Origin: Haloechinothrix aidingensis
Lineage (GTDB): Bacteria; Actinomycetota; Actinomycetes; Mycobacteriales; Pseudonocardiaceae
Direction: 5' to 3'
Assembly: GCF_013450155.1 (NCBI RefSeq)
Contig: NZ_JACCKD010000006.1
Location: forward strand, 1 to 64,000
DNA length: 64,000 nt
The notes beneath the pieces were generated by a model. The model saw only the letters and a program-made list of their open reading frames with translations, had not been told where the DNA came from and did no database searches. Position 1 is the stretch's first letter; each line of letters begins with the position of its first letter. Position numbers and translations under genes: made by a program. Positions 59,878-64,000 of the stretch are shown piece after piece.

Positions 59878-61188
59878 TCAGGACCGGGGCGGGTCCTGCT
59901 CGGCCAGCCAGTCCGTCCGGACGTGGCCCAGCCGCATCCGCTGGGGGTGATCGCCGACCCGGGTGCTGGCGACCTCCTCGCCGGTGTCGTAGGACAGCGC
60001 GGAGACCCGGTCGCTGCCACTCCAGGACACGAAGCAGTGCTCACCGTCGCTGCTCGAGGTGGCCCAGTACGGTTTCTCACCGCCTTCGACCAGCTCCCCA
60101 TGGCGCAGCCGGTCGCGCGAGACGATCGTGGCGTAGTCGGACATGGTGCCCGCCACGCACAGGTCGGTCCCTTGCGGGTTCATCGCGATTCCGTGGTGCG
60201 CGGAGTCGAGCAGGTACTGCTCCCGTTCGGTTTCCTCTGCCTCCTCGGACTGCGGGAGGTTGACCACGCTGACCACGCGATCCTCTGCGAGGTCGTACTC
60301 GATGAAGCCGTGGAAGAAGGAGACCTGGAAGTAGACGTATCGCTCGTCGGGGGAGAAGGTCATGGGGCGCACCGCCGAGCTGTAGTCCGGATAGCCTGCC
60401 TCGTCGAGCTCGGCGCCCATGTCGATGCGCTCGAGCACCTCGTAGCTGTCGGCGTCGACGATCTGGAAGTGGCGCTCTCCCTTGGTCGTGTCCAGCGCCG
60501 GGCGGTCCAGTGGCGTGTACACGTGCCCGATGCTGGCGTGGAAGATCTTCTCTCCGTCCGCGGAGTAGACGTTCTCGTGCGGAGAGTCGCCCGAGGGGAA
60601 CCGCCCGACCTCCTCGCCGGTCTCGATGTCGAGGATGTGCACGACGTTGCCGGTGGACGCGGACACGGCGACGTGCTCGCCGTCCGGTGATACCGCCATG
60701 TGGTCGGAGCGGTGACCGTCGACCTCGAACCGCCACACGAGCTGTCCGCTGGCGAGGTCGATACCGACGACATCGGCGAGGCTCGGACGGGACACGACGA
60801 GTGTCCGGCCGTCCTCGGTGGTGTACATGTCATCCACGTACTGGTCGTTGCCTTCCCCGACGAGGGCACGGATGCCGAGGTAGTAGCCGAGCCGCTCGGG
60901 GTCGGTGTAGATCTCCCTGAGGCGCTCGTCGAGGTCCGGGACGATGTCGACGCGGGCGAGCGGTTCCAGGTCGCCGTCCGGGGTGAGGACGTCGGCGGTG
61001 CCGTCCCAGTTGTTCCCCACGAAGAGCACCTCGGCCACCTCACCCGGCGAGTCGCCCGGCGAACGGTCGCGTTCGTCCCCTACCGGCGCGGCGTGCTGCG
61101 GTGACGCCGTGGACGCGGGGGATGCCGCGGTTGCCGCTGCCAGGCCGAGAGCCGCGATCATGCCGGGAAGCTTCCGTCGGACGGTCAT
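59878..61188 (-). CDS. Exported YncE-like beta-propeller protein
   Basis: A 436-residue protein with a signal peptide (VRRKLPGMIAALGLAAATAASPA) and repeated blades of the YVTN/WD-like kind: TEDGRTLVVSRPSLADVVGIDL, SPDGEHVAVSASTGNVVHILDIETGEEVG, SPDERYVYFQVSFFHGF, and SDGEHCFVSWSGSDRVSALSYDTGEEVAS. Likely a surface or periplasmic seven-bladed propeller; the ligand is unknown. Acidic overall. Start 61188 was chosen because the N-terminus then begins right before the basic signal-peptide region; 61212 is an alternative. It is convergent with the PucR gene. Confidence 0.8.
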   Translation of the reverse strand: MTVRRKLPGMIAALGLAAATAASPASTASPQHAAPVGDERDRSPGDSPGEVAEVLFVGNNWDGTADVLTPDGDLEPLARVDIVPDLDERLREIYTDPERLGYYLGIRALVGEGNDQYVDDMYTTEDGRTLVVSRPSLADVVGIDLASGQLVWRFEVDGHRSDHMAVSPDGEHVAVSASTGNVVHILDIETGEEVGRFPSGDSPHENVYSADGEKIFHASIGHVYTPLDRPALDTTKGERHFQIVDADSYEVLERIDMGAELDEAGYPDYSSAVRPMTFSPDERYVYFQVSFFHGFIEYDLAEDRVVSVVNLPQSEEAEETEREQYLLDSAHHGIAMNPQGTDLCVAGTMSDYATIVSRDRLRHGELVEGGEKPYWATSSSDGEHCFVSWSGSDRVSALSYDTGEEVASTRVGDHPQRMRLGHVRTDWLAEQDPPRS

Positions 61189-61372
61189 GGCCTGCCCTCT
61201 CGTCCGTGCCATACGTGCGTATAGATCCTCGTGGTGCACAACGACCGGGGCGCCGCGAGGTCACGGTCATCGGTGGTGGTGGCCGGCGGGTAGGGATAGG
61301 TACCACCGGCAGGCGGCACGTTCGGGGGAACGTGCGAACCGGGGTGTGCCTGCCAGGTGGTTTACTGGGGGT

Positions 61373-62095
61373 GTGAGGTTCATGTACCGGTTGGGCCAGG
61401 TCCGTGAGCAGCACATACGTGGCCATGCTCGTGCGTGCTTGCCGGAGGATGACGACGACGAGATCGTCTGCTGGGTGCGCGCGCGGCGGCTGCCGGACGG
61501 CAAGCACGGCTTCGCCTACATCACGCGGGAGCGCCTTGTCCTGTGCTGGCTGCACGGCAAGGTGGAGAACCGTGTCGTGCCGTGGCAGGACGTGGCCGCG
61601 TGGGGAGTCAAGCTGTCGGAACGGGGTGGTCCGGCGCTGGGCGTGTCCACCGGCGGGGGATCGGTCGTGTTCCAGCTGCCCGTACCGACGCACAAGAAGG
61701 TCCGTGCGGTCGGTACGTTCCTCGGCGAGGTATCCGACCGCTCGAAGGACGCCGGGCAGGATCCGGACGGCGCCCTCGCCGGGTTCGAACAGCCCGACTC
61801 GCTCGTCGTGCTGCGCGAACGCCGCTCGCTGGCCGGCTACGGCAGGCGAGCCCTCATGACCGTGGCAGGGCTGCTGCTCATCGTCCTCGGTATCGTCTTC
61901 GCCTCACCGTTCGTGCCCGGCCCCGGCACGCTCACCGTGCTCGGCGGGCTGGCGCTGCTGGCAGGCGAGTACGACTGGGCCAAGGACGCGCACCACTGGT
62001 TCCGCAAGAAGGCCCAGGAGTGGATGGAGCGCGCCAGGCAGTGGTGGCGTGCCCGGCGCAGGACCAAGTCCGAGTCGGGCGTCAGCCGCCGGTGA
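61373..62095 (+). CDS. PGPGW/TIGR02611-family membrane protein
   Basis: A 240-residue protein. Residues about 1-120 form a soluble part beginning RFMYRLGQVREQHIRGHA (PH-like, ITRERLVLCWLHGKVENRVVPWQDVAAWGV). Then two membrane segments flank the sequence ASPFVPGPGTLTVLGGLALLAGEYDWAKD, the PGPG(T/W) signature of the family. The C-terminus is basic. Function unknown. GTG at 61373 was chosen; ATG at 61382 is a close alternative. Its last bases overlap the convergent cupredoxin gene by 14. Confidence 0.78.
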   Translation: MRFMYRLGQVREQHIRGHARACLPEDDDDEIVCWVRARRLPDGKHGFAYITRERLVLCWLHGKVENRVVPWQDVAAWGVKLSERGGPALGVSTGGGSVVFQLPVPTHKKVRAVGTFLGEVSDRSKDAGQDPDGALAGFEQPDSLVVLRERRSLAGYGRRALMTVAGLLLIVLGIVFASPFVPGPGTLTVLGGLALLAGEYDWAKDAHHWFRKKAQEWMERARQWWRARRRTKSESGVSRR

Positions 62096-62522
62096 CGGTG
62101 ACGGTCCCGGTCATCCTGGGGTGGTAGAAGCATTCGTAGGGGTACTCGCCCGGCTCGTCGAAGGTGCGCGAGTAGCTCTCGCCGGTTTCCAGGTCGCCGG
62201 AGCTCTCCCCGTCGTCGAAGTCGACCGTGTGCAGGGAGTCGTCCTGCTGTTCCCAGGTGACGGTCGTGCCGGCCGCAACCTCGATGTCTTCCGTCGCGAA
62301 GGCGAAGTCGACGATCTCGATGGTCTCGGACTCCCCGTCCGGTGCCGGGCTCGCGGGCTCGCCCGCGTTGCCCTCCCCGGCGTCGGTGTCCGCGCCCGCA
62401 TCCGGGCTCTGCTGGGTCTGCTGGGTAGGTGCCGGTTGACCGTCGTCGGTGGCGGGTGCGCACGCGGAGAGCGTGAGCACGCCGGTCACGGCGGCCAACA
62501 GGAGCGGTCTCGTTCCGGGCAT
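62082..62522 (-). CDS. Cupredoxin-domain lipoprotein (type I copper)
   Basis: A 146-residue lipoprotein: hydrophobic signal with lipobox LSAC (Cys at about 21), an acidic Ala/Gln/Pro linker, then a plastocyanin-like domain from about residue 66. Copper ligands are visible as His in DDSLHTVDFDD and the Cys-His-Met set in YECFYHPRMTG, the blue-copper pattern His...Cys-x2-His-x4-Met-like. Probably a small electron carrier on the outer face of the membrane. It is 33 bases downstream of a sortase gene on the same strand. Confidence 0.9.
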   Translation of the reverse strand: MPGTRPLLLAAVTGVLTLSACAPATDDGQPAPTQQTQQSPDAGADTDAGEGNAGEPASPAPDGESETIEIVDFAFATEDIEVAAGTTVTWEQQDDSLHTVDFDDGESSGDLETGESYSRTFDEPGEYPYECFYHPRMTGTVTVTGG

Positions 62523-62555
62523 GGCTGGTGTCCTCGCTGGGGAGAGGGGAAGGGG

Positions 62556-63188
62556 TCAGGACGAGTTCAGGGTGGCGAAGGCGATGACGTTGTCGCGGTA
62601 GCTCCCGGCCGACCGGTCGAACTCACCACCGCAGGTGATCAGGTGCAGGCGCGGCTCCGAGCCGGGCAGCCACACGTTCTCGGTGGGGAACTCGTCCTTG
62701 TCGTGCTGCTCCACACGGTCGATGACGAACTCGAGCGACTCGCCGTCCGCCGTGTCCACGACGACCGAGTCACCGGGCTCGAGCTCGTGGAGGCGGTAGA
62801 ACACGTCCGGGCCCTTCCGGGTGTCGACGTGTCCCAGGATGGCGGCCGGGCCGGGATCGCCGGGCGCGGTACCGGACTCGAACCAGCTCATGTCCCCGAA
62901 ATCGGGAACCTCGAGCTCGCGGTCATCGATCCCGGTCCGGGTGAGCGGGCCGTCCACATCGATCGCCGGGATGGCCACGGCGACCGGGTCGGCGACCGGA
63001 TCGGCCTCGCGCACCGAGCGGTACTCGCGTGCCGCGTCGAGGCCGGACGGCGCGGGAATCGCGTTCGACTCGTCCGCCGTGGCGGCACCCGCGCCGGCAT
63101 CGTTACCCGATCCGCAGGACGTGAGCGCGAGTGCCAGCAGGGCAGCGCCGGTCGCGGCGGTGCAGAGCCGCCGGGCGGTACTCGTCAT
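62556..63188 (-). CDS. Class F sortase (lipoprotein-type signal)
   Basis: A 210-residue sortase of the actinobacterial class F (E-like in some tables). Signal peptide with LTSCGSG lipobox-like end, then the beta-barrel with catalytic His in AAILGHVDTRKG, Cys in LHLITCGGEFD and Arg in SYRDNVIAFA. Class F enzymes are housekeeping transpeptidases or act on special substrates. No LPXTG-type substrate is evident in the part of the window visible, except possibly the Ser/Pro-rich protein far upstream. It is followed by the cupredoxin gene. Confidence 0.92.
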   Translation of the reverse strand: MTSTARRLCTAATGAALLALALTSCGSGNDAGAGAATADESNAIPAPSGLDAAREYRSVREADPVADPVAVAIPAIDVDGPLTRTGIDDRELEVPDFGDMSWFESGTAPGDPGPAAILGHVDTRKGPDVFYRLHELEPGDSVVVDTADGESLEFVIDRVEQHDKDEFPTENVWLPGSEPRLHLITCGGEFDRSAGSYRDNVIAFATLNSS

Positions 63189-63282
63189 GGGGAGTCCTTC
63201 CGACCTGGTGGGTACGGGCCCCGGCCGCCGGGGCGACCGGGGCCCGGGTCATCACAGGCGCGGCGTTGCCGCCGGGGGTGTG

Positions 63283-64000
63283 TCAGCGGGTGGTGCCGCC
63301 CCCTCCGGTCTCGACACCACCTGCGGGCATCTCCCCGCCCATGAAGTCGACGATGCCGCCGGACAGCGCCTCGGCCGTGCCGTACATGTGGTTGTACGCG
63401 TCGTAGGCGCTGCCGTACGCGCTGTCGTACTCCCCGCTCTCGAACGCGTCGACCTGGTCGACCAGGTCATCGACGTGCTTCTGCAGGCCCTCGGCGACGA
63501 CCTCGGCCGGGATACTGCCGTCGGAGGCCCCGTCGAGGAACTGCGAGAAGTCCTCGCGGTACTGCTCGAGCCGCTGGAGCGCCTCCTCCTTGGCCTGCTC
63601 GTCGCCCTCGGCGAGGCCCACCGTGTACTGGACGAAGAAGTCGATGTGGTCGGCCCACATCCCCATGAACGCCTGGCCGCCTTCCGCACCGAACACGCCG
63701 GAGATGGCGCCGGTCAGGTCGCGGGTGTTCGCGTCGAGCGCCCCCGCGATCGCGTCGAAGTCGTCCTGGCCGGACACCCCGGCGCGCATGGCCTGCATCG
63801 CGGTCTGGGCGTGCTCGCCGAGCAGCTTGCCAAGGTCCGAGCGCAACTCGACGTCCGGGCTCTCCGGGTCACCGGAGATGCCGTCCTGGGTGGCCACGAT
63901 CGCGTTCGTCAGGCCCTGCGCGGTGCCGAACATGTGCGCGTAGGCCTCACGGGTCTGCTCGGCCGCACCGGCGTAGTCCTCGGCGGCGTACGCGTCGACC
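63283..64000 (-). CDS. Alpha-helical repeat protein, C-terminal part (5' end outside window)
   Basis: The reading frame is open to the window edge, so 239 or more residues of the C-terminal part are seen. It is almost wholly helical and acidic, with two copies of a motif: REAYAHMFGTAQGLTNAIV near the edge and YDAYNHMYGTAEALSGGIVDF near residue 200 of the visible part; the intervening region (EHAQTAMQAMRAG ... ADHIDFFVQYTVGLAEGDEQAKEEALQRL) likely repeats the same four-helix unit, with His residues in similar places. I do not recognise the family. Context with a sortase and a cupredoxin suggests an exported protein, possibly metal-binding; the end is low in charge, VETGGGGTTR. Confidence 0.7.
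   Translation of the reverse strand, partial: VDAYAAEDYAGAAEQTREAYAHMFGTAQGLTNAIVATQDGISGDPESPDVELRSDLGKLLGEHAQTAMQAMRAGVSGQDDFDAIAGALDANTRDLTGAISGVFGAEGGQAFMGMWADHIDFFVQYTVGLAEGDEQAKEEALQRLEQYREDFSQFLDGASDGSIPAEVVAEGLQKHVDDLVDQVDAFESGEYDSAYGSAYDAYNHMYGTAEALSGGIVDFMGGEMPAGGVETGGGGTTR

Overview
The window is chromosomal DNA of a high-GC actinobacterium. GTG starts are common, genes overlap tightly, and GlnE, WhiB7, UPF0182, PPA1309, DUF4191, 6C RNA and an FtsE/FtsX-SmpB-ssrA block are all present. Gene content fits the order Pseudonocardiales (family Pseudonocardiaceae is my best guess; the genus cannot be fixed from the sequence alone). I see no phage, insertion sequence or CRISPR array. The accessory-looking parts are a DUF222/HNH gene, an AbiEi-like gene, two copies of a palindromic repeat and several short tandem repeats.

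Layout. (1) 1-9.9 kb: tail of a 5S rRNA and its terminator, a GNAT acetyltransferase, glnE, a thioesterase, then convergent glnA with a full four-box GlnR-type site upstream; RDD membrane protein, DUF4191 protein, uvrD2. (2) 9.9-22.2 kb: the whiB7 locus in the gene order known from mycobacteria (uvrD2, whiB7, ABC1 kinase, ThiF-like, metalloprotease, PDZ/Lon protease, PPA1309, UPF0182). whiB7 has a recognisable autoregulated-type promoter, a roughly 500-nt leader with an upstream ORF, and an attenuator-like terminator. (3) 22.2-29.8 kb: initiator tRNA, PadR regulator, prfB, ftsE-ftsX, smpB, an amidohydrolase, tmRNA (ssrA), a Ser/Pro-rich membrane-anchored protein, a 6C RNA and a small protein.

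(4) 29.8-38.5 kb: histidine utilisation, with a divergent IclR regulator and hutH-hutU-(M20 amidohydrolase)-hutF-hutI followed by TetR. The route implied is histidine to urocanate, imidazolone propionate, formiminoglutamate, formylglutamate and glutamate. No classical formylglutamate deformylase is visible, and the M20 gene sits exactly where that step is needed. (5) 38.7-46.9 kb: RraA-like protein, HAD phosphatase, glpD, glpK, glpF, an IclR/GylR-type regulator with two matching operators, and a second glpK. (6) 47-49.5 kb: DUF222/HNH gene convergent with a secreted His-rich protein that resembles copper type II monooxygenases and has an AT-rich Fur-family-like site at its promoter.

(7) 49.7-59.9 kb: purine catabolism on the minus strand, uraD-uraH-uricase-xdh(FAD)-xdh(FeS)-8-oxoguanine deaminase-xdh(Mo)-purine permease, with a divergent PucR regulator. 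(8) 59.9-64 kb: cell-envelope genes: exported beta-propeller protein, PGPGW membrane protein, cupredoxin lipoprotein, class F sortase and the C-terminal part of an alpha-helical repeat protein that runs off the end.

Starts were chosen from Shine-Dalgarno position and family N-termini. No similarity search or computed alignment was possible, so family names rest on motif recognition and statements about homologues rest on memory.
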